64,000 nt of DNA from Actinospica robiniae DSM 44927 (GCF_000504285.1 NZ_KI632511.1:1299372-1363371); one strand, 5' to 3'; shown: positions 47,819-56,468, numbered from the stretch's first letter. A program made the numbers and translations. The notes: generated from the sequence alone by a model not told the origin.

Positions 47819-47977
47819 TCAGGACGGGTCGTCGGTGAAGGAGTTGCAGGAGCTGTCGTTGCCGGAGCAGGTGTTGCCGCAGCCGTCGTCGGTCGGGCAG
47901 TCCATCAGTCCGTCCGGGGTCATGGCGACGACCACGCCGAGGTCCAGCGAGAAGTCGTCGTCGGTCGAGGGGTGCAT
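47819..47977 (-). CDS. lanA: FxLD-family lanthipeptide precursor
   Basis: 52-residue prepeptide. The leader contains FSLDLG (F9-S-L-D12), the signature of FxLD lanthipeptides and the expected LanB docking site. The core lies within about residues 18-52 and has four Cys (27, 33, 37, 44), Thr 20, 29, 36 and 48, Ser 38, 42, 43, 46 and 52, and is very rich in Asp, Asn and Gly. Up to four thioether rings are possible. Asp residues in the core are candidate substrates for the PIMT-like methyltransferase next door. ATG at 47977 has AAAGGG 7 bases upstream. It lies 35 bases after the methyltransferase and 67 before LanB. Confidence 0.93.
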   Translation of the reverse strand: MHPSTDDDFSLDLGVVVAMTPDGLMDCPTDDGCGNTCSGNDSSCNSFTDDPS

Positions 47978-48012
47978 GAGCAGGCCCTTTCTCTCGTGAA
48001 ACGGGATGGGTG

Positions 48013-49266
48013 TTACGCGTCCTGGCCGGCGGTCACCTCCGGCCAGGAGATCAGGACCCGGCGGTGCTTCTTGTCTACGACCCGCCCGCCGGGAAGCTGG
48101 TCGTCGGGGGTTGCCGCCGGGTAGAGCGCGAAGCTCGCGCCCGTACCGCGGCCGCGCAGGCACTTGGACCAGATGCGCACCTGACCGGCCATGTCCTCGG
48201 CCAGCGCGTCGCGTCCGGGGCCGTAGGCGTGCACGCCGAACTCGACCTCGTCCGGGTCCTGGCTCGCCCGCGAGGTGAGGTAGGCAAATGAGCCGCCCTC
48301 GACCGCGGCCATCGCGAACGCCTTCTTGCCCGGCAACGTGATCAGGCCGCTGTCCTTGTCGCGGTCGAGGCTGAGCACGCAGAACCCGTCCATGGCGGTG
48401 GCCATGTACATCTCGATGCCCTGGAGCAGTTCCTGGCGGCCGATGTGCGCGCCGGTCCACACCTCGGCCCGCTCCGTGCCCACCGCTCCGGCGAGCGCGT
48501 CCGGGTCCGCGGGGGCGGCGTCGTCGAACCGGAGCCTGATCTCGCCGCCGGCCAGCACGATCGTGTGCGCCTCGTGGGCGCCCTCGCCCTGCATGGGCAC
48601 GAATCCGAAGATCCGCTCGGACACGCTCTCCAGGTGGTTGCCGCGGTCCTCGAACGCGATCACGCGGGTCAGGCCGCGCACCCGCAGCGGCACCAGCAGC
48701 CGGCCGCCCTCGGCCAGCTGCTCCGTCCACGCCGGCGGGATGTCCCACGCGCCGACCGTGACCAGGATCCTGTCGTAGGGCGCGCCGTCCGGGAGACCGG
48801 CGTCGGCATCGGCGAGCACGACCCTGACCCGGTCGTACCCGGCCGCCGCGAGCATCCCGCGGGCCCGGTCGGTCACCATCGGGTCGATATCGACCGTGGT
48901 CACCTCGCCGGCCTCGCCGACCAGCTCGGCGATCAGCGCGGCGTTGTACCCGCCCGACCCGATCTCCAGCACGCGCATGCCCGGGGCGATCTGCGCCTGC
49001 TCGAGCATGAACGCCTGCACGTGCGGCTCCGAGACCGAGCTCATCGCTCGCCCGTCCGGACCACGCTTGGTCACCACCGACGTGTACGCGCCATAGGCCT
49101 CGGCCAGTGCGACCTCCGGGGTGAACAGGTGCCGCGGCACCGCCCCCACCGCCGCCGCGACCGCCCCGCTCGTGATCACCCCGTCATCGGTCAGCGTCTT
49201 GACCAGCGCCGCGCGCAGCGCCTTGGCCTCAGCCGCTTCGTCCGTCATCTCGATCACATCCGTCAT
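48013..49266 (-). CDS. PIMT-like methyltransferase, FxLD lanthipeptide system
   Basis: 417 residues. The N-terminal 230 residues are an L-isoaspartyl O-methyltransferase-like domain: VPRHLFTPE, SSVSEPHVQAFMLEQ, SAM motif VLEIGSGGYNAAL (about 99-111), and VTVGAWDIPPAWTEQL. The C-terminal 180 residues are specific to methyltransferases of FxLD systems. Family knowledge: related enzymes in class I lanthipeptide clusters methylate Asp, leading to succinimide and isoAsp in the product. Start 49266 or 49248. It directly precedes the precursor gene. Confidence 0.92.
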   Translation of the reverse strand: MTDVIEMTDEAAEAKALRAALVKTLTDDGVITSGAVAAAVGAVPRHLFTPEVALAEAYGAYTSVVTKRGPDGRAMSSVSEPHVQAFMLEQAQIAPGMRVLEIGSGGYNAALIAELVGEAGEVTTVDIDPMVTDRARGMLAAAGYDRVRVVLADADAGLPDGAPYDRILVTVGAWDIPPAWTEQLAEGGRLLVPLRVRGLTRVIAFEDRGNHLESVSERIFGFVPMQGEGAHEAHTIVLAGGEIRLRFDDAAPADPDALAGAVGTERAEVWTGAHIGRQELLQGIEMYMATAMDGFCVLSLDRDKDSGLITLPGKKAFAMAAVEGGSFAYLTSRASQDPDEVEFGVHAYGPGRDALAEDMAGQVRIWSKCLRGRGTGASFALYPAATPDDQLPGGRVVDKKHRRVLISWPEVTAGQDA

Positions 49267-49330
49267 CTCGTTGTCAGTTCCTCTTCGTCGATCAGTACGT
49301 CAGCCGGGGCGCCCGGCGCGTGACAGGCAA

Positions 49331-49546
49331 TCAGCCCCCGCCCACAGCCGGGCGATGCGCCACGCCGGGCAGCCCCGGTATTCGCGCTGATCCCGGCACA
49401 GTGCTTTCTCGCGTGCTGGTTGCTCGGCTTACGACGGGTCGGTTCGCGCCCGGCGCCAGGACGGAGTGCTCAGATCCGCTGCTGGCGCAGCAACCAACCG
49501 TGAGCAGCAGGCCCGCTGCGACGAGCGAGGCGAGAGTTCGCGTCAT
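49331..49546 (-). CDS. Small lipoprotein coupled to the CPBP protease gene
   Basis: 71 residues. MTRTLASLVAAGLLLTVGC gives a short lipoprotein signal with lipobox LTVGC (second Cys follows), and the remainder is a Ser/Pro/Arg-rich unstructured tail. The ATG at 49546 overlaps the protease TGA by 4 bases, the main reason to regard it as real. Placed between a membrane protease and the modification genes, it is a candidate immunity lipoprotein of the LanI kind (inference). No family recognised. Confidence 0.6.
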   Translation of the reverse strand: MTRTLASLVAAGLLLTVGCCASSGSEHSVLAPGANRPVVSRATSTRESTVPGSARIPGLPGVAHRPAVGGG

Positions 49547-50787
49547 GCGGCAGCGGCCTGTGCGGAAACGGCTAAGCGGCCGCGTCGCACTATCGCGCCG
49601 ACCAGCCAGAACAGCAGGACTGCGCTCATGCACATGACGATCAGTTGGCCGTATTGGGTCCACGTGTTGCCGGAGAGCCAGCCTTCGCGCACCCCAGCCC
49701 ACAGGATCACGTCGTAGACGAAGTGACAGGCGATCAGCGGCGCGAGCCTGCGCCAACGCAGCAGCGCCCACGCGTTCACACCGGAGAACAGGCCCATCGC
49801 GAACCCGGGCGGGCCGTAGTACAGATGCATCAGCACCCGTAAAAGGGCTGCCGTCGCGACGATCGCCCACGGCCTGGTGGCGAGGCGTGCCAGCGTGAGC
49901 ACGATGGCGGCGAACACCAGCTCCTCGGCGAATGCGTTCGCGGCGTAGTTCGCGAGCAATGCCATCACGGACCTGAAGGAGCCGAGGCCGGGGTGGCCGG
50001 AGCAGCCGCACCCACCGGTGCTGGCATAGCCGTCCCGGTACGCCGCGGCCAGCCTGCCAGCCATGGCAGTCGGGCCTCGATCAACCATCCACTCGAGGAT
50101 CAGATTCGCGACCGCGGGAGTACCCGCGGCGAATCCCAGCATGCTCACCGCAGCGATCTTTGCGGCGCGGCCGACATGAGCGTGGCCTGGTGCGCGCCCG
50201 AGAACGCCGGTCGACTCGGCGGGACACAGCAGCACGAACCAGATAGCCGTGGCGAACGCCTCAACGCAGACGAACGCAGCATCGCTGCCCTGACGATCAA
50301 GGCGGATCGCGGCCCACGCCGCACCTGCGCCGCCGGCCAGAACAAGGGCTGCCATCAGCCACACGGGAACCTGTGCCAACCGGGCGGGAAGCGGGTATCC
50401 GCAGTTGCGGCGCCAGACCAGTTCCGACCCGCCGTAGAGCAGGGCCGCAGTGATGGTGTAGACGGCCCATGTACTGGAGTGGATCTGGACATCGTAAAGC
50501 AGGTTCGGGCTCACACCGCCGAGCACGAATCCGGTCACCAGGACCGATTTGATGACGCCAGGGCCGAAGATGGCGGCAAAGACACCGAAGGCCAGCAGTG
50601 CTGGGATACGGTCCGGATTGGTCGTGGGCTGCGCCGTATGCACCAAGGGCCGACCAGAGGGCTGCCAAGCCTTCGGTGCCGGAGGATCCGGGAACGGAGT
50701 CAATGGGGCCGCATCCGGCAACTTGCCATCGGCTGGAACTATGGCGAAGGAGATCTCGGCTTCGTCGCCGCTGAGAGGGCTAGACAT
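49543..50787 (-). CDS. CPBP-family intramembrane metalloprotease
   Basis: 414 residues, about eight membrane segments after a 60-residue cytoplasmic Pro-rich tail. The Abi/CPBP motifs are present: E288-E289 (NAFAEELVF), H321 (LMHLYYG) and H355 with D359 (CHFVYD). Members act as prenyl-protein-type proteases, bacteriocin immunity proteins or leader-processing enzymes. No LanP or bifunctional LanT is found in the cluster, so this is the best candidate for leader removal or self-protection. ATG 50787 preferred; 50802 possible. A Cys-rich loop GGCGCSGHP (258-266) is unusual. Confidence 0.87.
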   Translation of the reverse strand: MSSPLSGDEAEISFAIVPADGKLPDAAPLTPFPDPPAPKAWQPSGRPLVHTAQPTTNPDRIPALLAFGVFAAIFGPGVIKSVLVTGFVLGGVSPNLLYDVQIHSSTWAVYTITAALLYGGSELVWRRNCGYPLPARLAQVPVWLMAALVLAGGAGAAWAAIRLDRQGSDAAFVCVEAFATAIWFVLLCPAESTGVLGRAPGHAHVGRAAKIAAVSMLGFAAGTPAVANLILEWMVDRGPTAMAGRLAAAYRDGYASTGGCGCSGHPGLGSFRSVMALLANYAANAFAEELVFAAIVLTLARLATRPWAIVATAALLRVLMHLYYGPPGFAMGLFSGVNAWALLRWRRLAPLIACHFVYDVILWAGVREGWLSGNTWTQYGQLIVMCMSAVLLFWLVGAIVRRGRLAVSAQAAAA

Positions 50788-50831
50788 CGAGGTCTTTCTC
50801 ATAAGAAGGGAAGGGATGTCAGTGCGCGCTG

Positions 50832-51080
50832 CTACGACGGCGGCGCGTCCTGTTCGACGGTGAGCAGCGCGCGTGCGGCCTTGGCCGGGATGCGGTAGCC
50901 CCGGCCCACGCGCACCGCCTCGAGCGTTTCGTCGCGCAACATCCGGTAGACCGTCATCTTCGACACCCGCAGCACCGTGGCGACTTCGGCCACGGTCAGG
51001 AACGCGAGATCACTCAGATCGATGGTCGAAGAGAACTGGACGGCTGTGGGCGCCGCCACCGGTGTCGTTGGTTCATTCAC
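50832..51080 (-). CDS. Excisionase-type HTH DNA-binding protein
   Basis: 82 residues. MerR/Xis-like helix-turn-helix: LTVAEVATVLRVSKMTVYRMLRD followed by a wing VRVGRGYRIPAKAA. GTG at 51080 is chosen because the upstream extension has no family features; GGGAA lies about 10 bases before it. It starts the lanthipeptide stretch, 44 bases before the protease gene, and is a likely cluster regulator. Confidence 0.85.
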   Translation of the reverse strand: MNEPTTPVAAPTAVQFSSTIDLSDLAFLTVAEVATVLRVSKMTVYRMLRDETLEAVRVGRGYRIPAKAARALLTVEQDAPPS

Positions 51081-51246
51081 GGATGGTGTTTCCCATCGGA
51101 TTTCATGGAGGGTGGGCTGTAGGCCGGCAGCGGCCCACAGTCGGTTGGCGGGGTGATCCGTGCCGGCATCCCGCTGGAGCGCAGCGGAGGCGGGAAGCCG
51201 GCACGGCCCTGGACCGCGTACGGGAGGCACGGGCCAGGAGTCAGGG

Positions 51247-51888
51247 TCAGGACGTGGCCGAGTGCGGTTCGCGCCACATCGGGTACATCAGGGACCTGTT
51301 CGGCAGTTCGATCGGATCGCCGACATCGAAATAGCCGTGCCGGCTGCGGTAGAAGTCGCGGGCGCGCATGCTCGCCGCCTCGAGGTACGTCCCGACGCGC
51401 TGTTCCGGGTCGAGGCTGGCGAGGTGGTCGTGGTGGGCGTCGAGCAGCAGCGAGCCGAGGCCCTGGCCCTGTCGGCCGGGGCGCACCGCGAGGATCATCA
51501 GCCACTGGTGCGCGCCGCGATCGAACGGGTGGCGCGCGTGCAGGGCCTGGTGGAACGCGAAGTCGCGCTCGGCCAGGTCGTCGATGCGTGTCAGGCGGTG
51601 GTCGAGCTCGACTTCGGGCAGGCCCTCGGCCGGTACGGGCATCCACAGCGCCACCGCCGCGCCCTCGCCGATCGCGTAAACCGTGCCCTGCTCGAGCGCG
51701 TCCTCGACGGCGAGTCGGAAGTAGGCCCCGTACACGTTCCGGCGGCGTTCCGGGTCGGGCACGAGGTACTGGGAGGCGGGCAGCGAGTGGAACGCGGTCG
51801 CGATCGTATGGCCGAGCACCGGGGCGTCCCGACGCGAGGGCGAGATGATCGCGGGCGTCGCAGCGCCCTCAGTCGTCGCGCGCGTCAT
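51247..51888 (-). CDS. GNAT-family N-acetyltransferase
   Basis: 213 residues. The acetyl-CoA loop is VRPGRQGQGLGSLLL and the C-terminal motif is RDFYRSRHGYFDVG. ATG at 51888 overlaps the permease stop by 4 bases, so the pair is co-translated. Could acetylate an amine exported or imported by the permease; self-protection is possible but unproven. A frame continuing upstream of the ATG overlaps the permease and is not real. Confidence 0.9.
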   Translation of the reverse strand: MTRATTEGAATPAIISPSRRDAPVLGHTIATAFHSLPASQYLVPDPERRRNVYGAYFRLAVEDALEQGTVYAIGEGAAVALWMPVPAEGLPEVELDHRLTRIDDLAERDFAFHQALHARHPFDRGAHQWLMILAVRPGRQGQGLGSLLLDAHHDHLASLDPEQRVGTYLEAASMRARDFYRSRHGYFDVGDPIELPNRSLMYPMWREPHSATS

Positions 51889-53336
51889 GCCGCCTCCTCC
51901 GTGACGATCGGGGCGAGCGCGGCGTAGACGCTCGGGCGCACCAGCTTGAGGACCAGAGCCACCACGACCCCGAGCGCCGCGGTCCCGGCGAGCAGGATGA
52001 AGACGCGCTCGACGGTCGGGTCGGCCGGGGAGATCCCGAGCAGGTCCGGCAGATTCGCGGTGCAGGCCCACACCATGCCGAGCAGCGCCAGCGCGGAGAT
52101 TCCGGGAAACCAGATGCGCACCGCGGCCGACTCGCCGTGGGGGTCGCGGGCGAAGAAGGCCAGGATCGCGACGGACGTCACGGCCAGCAGCACCATGATC
52201 CCGTAGCCGCCGGTCGTGGAGGCGATGTAGAACAGCTGCGTCATCGGGTCCCACTGGAACAGCAGCGTGGCGAGAATGGCGGCAAGGCCGATCGCGGACT
52301 GCACCAGCGAGGCGGTGCGCGCGACCCCGGAGCGGCGGACGGCGGCGACTGCGGAGGGCAGCACGCCGTCCCGGCCGAGCGAGTACCCGTATCGGATGAG
52401 CGTGTTGTGATACGCGAGGGCGGCGGCGAACAGGGACGTCAGGAACAGCACGTCCGCGCAGTCCGAAAGCGCCCCCGGGCTCATCGCGAGGAACAGCGCC
52501 GGCCCCTTGCTCTGTGCGTCGGCGACCACGTGCGAGCCGTAGTGCACGTCCACGGCCAGTGCCCCGGCCACGTAGATCACGGCTGCGACCGTGAGGCTCG
52601 CGACGGTTGCGCGCAGCAGGGTGGTGCGCGGAGTCTTGGCCTCCTCGCTGTAGACGACGGACTGCTCGAAGCCGAGGAAGCACAGCACGCAGATCGCGGC
52701 CAGCGAACCGTACGAGCCGATGGTCAGGTGCGCCGGGTTCAGCGCGCCCAGGTGCGTGCGTCCGGCGGCCGGGTGGGCCAGGCCAAAAGCGCAGATCCCT
52801 GCGATCACGAGGATCTCGGCGACCGAGAGCACCCCTAGGACCTTGCCGGTCAGCTCCACCTTCGCCAGGCCAAGCAGCGCGACCAGCGCCCAGGCCGCCA
52901 AGGCACAGGCCCACCAGCTCGGGTGCCAGGTCGTGTTGTCCGCGACGAACGCGGCGCCCTGCACGCCGATGGCGCCGTAGAGCGAGCACTGCATCCCGGA
53001 GTAGAACACGAACGCCACCAGCGCCCCGGCCACCCCCGCGGGGCGCCCGAGCCCTTTCGTGATCAGCGCGTAGAACGGCCCGGCGTTGGTCACATGCCGA
53101 CTCATCGCGAGGTATCCGGGCACGAACAGCGCCAGCACGACGGCCGTGAGCAGGAACGCCGCAGGGAAGAGCGTCTGGCCGGTGGCCGCGATCGACAACG
53201 GCAGTGTGCCCCCACTCACCAGCAGCGGCCCCAACGAGGCGATCATGAAGAACGAGACCATCACCGCATTGAGCTTGCCGCGGGCCAGGCCCGGCGCTCT
53301 CGTGCCGGGCGGCGCGGCGTGGGCGAGCTGCGTCAT
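51885..53336 (-). CDS. APC-superfamily amino acid permease
   Basis: 483 residues, about twelve membrane helices. Features include ASLGPLLVSGGTLPLSIAATG near the N-terminus, the GFEQSVVYSEEAKTPRTTLLRA segment typical of the family, and FPGISALALLGMVWA near the end. Inner-membrane uptake or exchange of an amino acid or amine. It follows the GPP34 gene by 36 bases and precedes GNAT by overlap. Confidence 0.92.
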   Translation of the reverse strand: MTQLAHAAPPGTRAPGLARGKLNAVMVSFFMIASLGPLLVSGGTLPLSIAATGQTLFPAAFLLTAVVLALFVPGYLAMSRHVTNAGPFYALITKGLGRPAGVAGALVAFVFYSGMQCSLYGAIGVQGAAFVADNTTWHPSWWACALAAWALVALLGLAKVELTGKVLGVLSVAEILVIAGICAFGLAHPAAGRTHLGALNPAHLTIGSYGSLAAICVLCFLGFEQSVVYSEEAKTPRTTLLRATVASLTVAAVIYVAGALAVDVHYGSHVVADAQSKGPALFLAMSPGALSDCADVLFLTSLFAAALAYHNTLIRYGYSLGRDGVLPSAVAAVRRSGVARTASLVQSAIGLAAILATLLFQWDPMTQLFYIASTTGGYGIMVLLAVTSVAILAFFARDPHGESAAVRIWFPGISALALLGMVWACTANLPDLLGISPADPTVERVFILLAGTAALGVVVALVLKLVRPSVYAALAPIVTEEAA

Positions 53337-53372
53337 TGTGTTCTCCTCGAATCAGTAAAAGGTGGGTGGGAA

Positions 53373-54443
53373 TCAGCGTTGCCGGGAGGCGACAGCCGTG
53401 GTCGTAGCCGACCGGACGTGGCCGATCAGGTAGCTCAGTGCCACATTGCGGCGCGCGAGAGATTCTTCGGCTGGGACCTTCTCGGCCATCCACCACTGCC
53501 GTGAGGCGGTGGCGGCAAGACCGGTCGCCCGCACGGCTGCGATCAGCGCCGCATGGTGCGGATCGAGCTGGCTCGCATCAGTGCTCTGAAGCGCAGTCAA
53601 CCCGTAGAACACGCGCTCGACCAGCCGCGGGCGAACCGGGGGGAAGACAGTGCGCGCTCCGCGCAGCAGTCGGGATTCCTCGCGGCGCGTCAGGATCCCG
53701 GCGCCGAGCAGCTCCTCCCGCGTTCGCGGGTAGGCGTCGGCCGCGATGACGTCCACCGCCGTGCGTATGGGGCACGGCTCGCGCAGACGCACAGCGACCT
53801 CGGCCGCCACCGCGCACACCTCCGCCCAGGTATCGTAGGAGGGACCGCGACCACGCTCGACCAGCACATCGCGCTTGACGTCGAGACTTACTCGCCCGAC
53901 CAGCAGCAGCTCGGCAAGCAGCATCCCGGTCAGACCGAGCGCGCAGACCGGCTCTGAGATCAGCGGGGAGCCGTCGAAGGGATCGTGGGCAAGCAGGAAG
54001 AAACGCCCGGACAGCGTCGTACGCGAGAGGTCGCCCTGCAGCAGGTCCTCCTCACTCGGCACCGCTTGACGCCGCCACACCGCCTCTTCCGGTTCAAGGC
54101 TCTTCCACGCCTCCACCAGGAGGAGATGGAGCGCAACCGGCGCGTTCTCGCCCTCTGCGATCAACGCGCTGGCGACTGCCTCCATCGGCCCGAACCCCGG
54201 GAGGGTCGACAGCCCTGCCGCGTCCACCACCGACTGGGCGACCTGATCGAGCGCTGCCGCACCCAGAGCCGGACGGCCCAGGCGTCGGAGCGCGAGCCTC
54301 ACCACCTCGGGCAGATCGGCGGGAGAGGAATCGGGTCGCCCGCACAACTGCACTGCGACGTTAAACAGGTCCCGCAGCTCACTGACCGAGAGGCCACCAT
54401 CAACGGTGGCAGCAAACCTCGCTGTGCGCACGTGCCCGCTCAT
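53373..54443 (-). CDS. GOLPH3/GPP34-family phosphoprotein
   Basis: 356 residues. The middle is a GPP34 domain: FFLLAHDPFDGSPLISEPVC, LGLTGMLLAELLLVGRVSLD, then LLRGARTVFPPVRPRLVERV. In eukaryotes this fold binds phosphatidylinositol-4-phosphate on Golgi membranes; the bacterial role is unknown. The first 145 and last 60 residues are extra to the domain. ATG 54443 overlaps the upstream gene stop by 4 bases. Confidence 0.8.
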   Translation of the reverse strand: MSGHVRTARFAATVDGGLSVSELRDLFNVAVQLCGRPDSSPADLPEVVRLALRRLGRPALGAAALDQVAQSVVDAAGLSTLPGFGPMEAVASALIAEGENAPVALHLLLVEAWKSLEPEEAVWRRQAVPSEEDLLQGDLSRTTLSGRFFLLAHDPFDGSPLISEPVCALGLTGMLLAELLLVGRVSLDVKRDVLVERGRGPSYDTWAEVCAVAAEVAVRLREPCPIRTAVDVIAADAYPRTREELLGAGILTRREESRLLRGARTVFPPVRPRLVERVFYGLTALQSTDASQLDPHHAALIAAVRATGLAATASRQWWMAEKVPAEESLARRNVALSYLIGHVRSATTTAVASRQR

Positions 54444-55150
54444 CGTCCAACCTCGTCGCGGTCCGGGTCGGCGGCTTCGGGGTGAGCCTCGACCAGGGTG
54501 GCTGCGGCGTTGAACAGTTCGACTAGCGCCGTGCGGGCGACATCGTGGGACGCGCTTGAAACGCGCTTCTCGGCTGTCCACTTGTGCACGGCGGCGATCG
54601 GGCGAACCGGGTATCGGTCACGCTCGTCCATCACCCTGCACAAGGCATGAGCGACCTGATTCACCTCAGGGCTGTAGAGCAGTCGCTGTCCGGCAGGCTC
54701 GCGTATCTCGGTGTTGAGGAGGTCGATAACGGTGCGGAAATCGTGGTTCGAATCGCCCTTGGCCACGCGCGCCGCCGCACGCAGGACACCGGCAAGTTCA
54801 GCGGCGGAGAGCAGACCGTCCGCGATGCCCCGCGTCTTACCCGTGCGAGCCCCTCGTATGTCGGTGTCGATCGGCTGCTCGGGGAGCATCCGCATGAGCA
54901 GTGCGACGTGCTCGGGGTTTTCCGGCGGGGCCTCGGCCAGCGCCGCTCGCACGCACGTGAGGTCCTGGGCCTCAAAGACCGCGGCGATCTCCGACTCGGT
55001 GGCGCCATGCTCGAGGGCGTTGAGCAGCGCGCCAACCAGTCCCTGCGCGATCGTGCGCCGACGCGAGGAGACGTCCTCGACGTCCGTGATCGCATGGCGC
55101 ACGGACTCGAGAGCCATGGTGTGTCCGAGCTGCTGGTGGGTTTCGCTCAT
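54440..55150 (-). CDS. Uncharacterised helical protein upstream of GPP34
   Basis: 236 residues, no recognised family, soluble, predicted mainly helical (VGALLNALEHGATESEIAAVFEAQ; LSAAELAGVLRAAARVAKG). Its last 60 residues (AAVHKWTAEKRVSSASHDVARTAL) resemble the end of the GPP34 protein (WWMAEKVPAEESLARRNVALSYLI) in pattern, suggesting a shared module. It begins a minus-strand run of directly adjacent genes and is divergent from the XRE regulator. Confidence 0.82.
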   Translation of the reverse strand: MSETHQQLGHTMALESVRHAITDVEDVSSRRRTIAQGLVGALLNALEHGATESEIAAVFEAQDLTCVRAALAEAPPENPEHVALLMRMLPEQPIDTDIRGARTGKTRGIADGLLSAAELAGVLRAAARVAKGDSNHDFRTVIDLLNTEIREPAGQRLLYSPEVNQVAHALCRVMDERDRYPVRPIAAVHKWTAEKRVSSASHDVARTALVELFNAAATLVEAHPEAADPDRDEVGR

Positions 55151-55218
55151 TCCGGTTTCCTCGCTGCGATGAGGTGACCTGGCGTCAGATGGAAGCTACA
55201 GTCGGTGCGGAAGTGCGA

Positions 55219-55239
55219 AGGGGTACGATCCGTACCCCT
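55219..55239. promoter_or_regulatory. 21-bp perfect palindrome between divergent genes
   Basis: AGGGGTACG and CGTACCCCT around ATC. It lies 69 bases upstream of the 236-residue gene start and 36 bases upstream of the XRE gene. Position and symmetry suit an operator for the XRE protein controlling both directions. Confidence 0.6.
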
Positions 55240-55274
55240 GTTTGTGATCTTGCTGCGTTTTACCGGAGCCACAG

Positions 55275-56456
55275 GTGATGAGTCAGAGCACAATCGGCCA
55301 ACGCGTTCGTCGCCTGCGCGAGAGCCGCGATATGACCAGGGAGGCGCTCGCCGCGGCGCTCGGCTGCTCGGCGGAATGGGTCAAGAAGTTCGAGGGCGGC
55401 CACCGTCAGGCCGACCCGAAGCTCAGCACCCTGCGCGACCTCGCCCGGGTGCTGAACGTTCCGCTCAGCCAGCTCGTCGACGACCCCGCATCTGACGCGA
55501 GATGCAGACCGGAGGACGACGACACCGTGCTGCTGCGCGCAGTGCTGCTCACTCCGATGACCGGCGAGACCCGGGGCACCGACCTCGAAAGACTCTGGGA
55601 CGAGTGCGCGTACGGCTTCACCGCGTTCCAGGCCGGCCATTACAGCGCGCTGCTGCGCACACTCCCCAAGTTGGTCACTACGGCCCGGGCGCTGCCGGAC
55701 GATCCGGCCAGCGCCCGGTGCGCATATCGTGCCCATCACCTTGCGGCAATCACCCTCATGAAGTTCAACGGCGGCCCTGCAGCTTGGACAGCAGCGAACC
55801 GGGCTGTGGCCTTCGCCGAGACCAGCGGCGACCCGGTCGCCCTCGCCCTGGCCGCCCAGTCCCTCGTCTACACGATGACCACGATCGGCGCCGCCGCGCT
55901 GGGGATGGACACCGCGGAAAGCTACGCGACCAGGCTCGAGCACGGCCTTTCCGATGGATCCGTGCCCTCCGCCACCGCACTGGGAATGCTCTGGCTCAAA
56001 GGAGCCGTAGCCGCGGCGGACAACCACAACCCGGTCGCGGCACAGCAGATGCTCGCGCAGGCGCGCCGTTGCGCCGAACAGGTGCCGACCGGCGCCAACT
56101 ACCTGTTCTCCGGCTTCGATCAGCTCAATGTCCTGCTTTATCAGGTCTCGATCGACGCGGCACTCGCCCGCTACGTGCCGGCAGCCGACGGAGCCGACTG
56201 GATCCGGCCCGACGCCCTAGACGCGCTCCCGCCAGAGCGGCGCACCCACCACCTGATCGAGGCCGCCACCACCTACACCCGGCTGGGCCGCACCGCCGAC
56301 GCGCTCGCGGCACTGCTGCGAGCCGAAGGAGCTAACCGCGCAGAGCTGCGCACACGCCCGGCCGCGCGCGACGCGATTCAAGCCCTGCTCGACGTACCCG
56401 GGCCCAGGCCGGAGCGCCTGCGCGCTCTCGCCCGCCGCGCCGGCCTCGCTGCTTGA
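55275..56456 (+). CDS. XRE-family regulator with helical C-terminal sensor region
   Basis: 393 residues. N-terminal HTH: GQRVRRLRESRDMTREALAA, AALGCSAEWVKKFEGGHRQA, STLRDLARVLNVPLSQLVDD. The remaining 320 residues are TPR-like helices, the common actinobacterial layout for signal-binding XRE proteins. GTG 55275 (GGAG 7 bases upstream) or ATG 55278. Probably binds the palindrome at 55219 and is co-transcribed with the flavoprotein 12 bases downstream. Confidence 0.9.
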   Translation: MMSQSTIGQRVRRLRESRDMTREALAAALGCSAEWVKKFEGGHRQADPKLSTLRDLARVLNVPLSQLVDDPASDARCRPEDDDTVLLRAVLLTPMTGETRGTDLERLWDECAYGFTAFQAGHYSALLRTLPKLVTTARALPDDPASARCAYRAHHLAAITLMKFNGGPAAWTAANRAVAFAETSGDPVALALAAQSLVYTMTTIGAAALGMDTAESYATRLEHGLSDGSVPSATALGMLWLKGAVAAADNHNPVAAQQMLAQARRCAEQVPTGANYLFSGFDQLNVLLYQVSIDAALARYVPAADGADWIRPDALDALPPERRTHHLIEAATTYTRLGRTADALAALLRAEGANRAELRTRPAARDAIQALLDVPGPRPERLRALARRAGLAA

Positions 56457-56468
56457 TACCGTCCCGGC

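Noticed and set aside
51247-53496. 749-codon frame continuing upstream from the acetyltransferase
   Set aside because: The upstream part lies in a shadow frame of the amino acid permease; the ATGA overlap at 51885-51888 marks the true junction.
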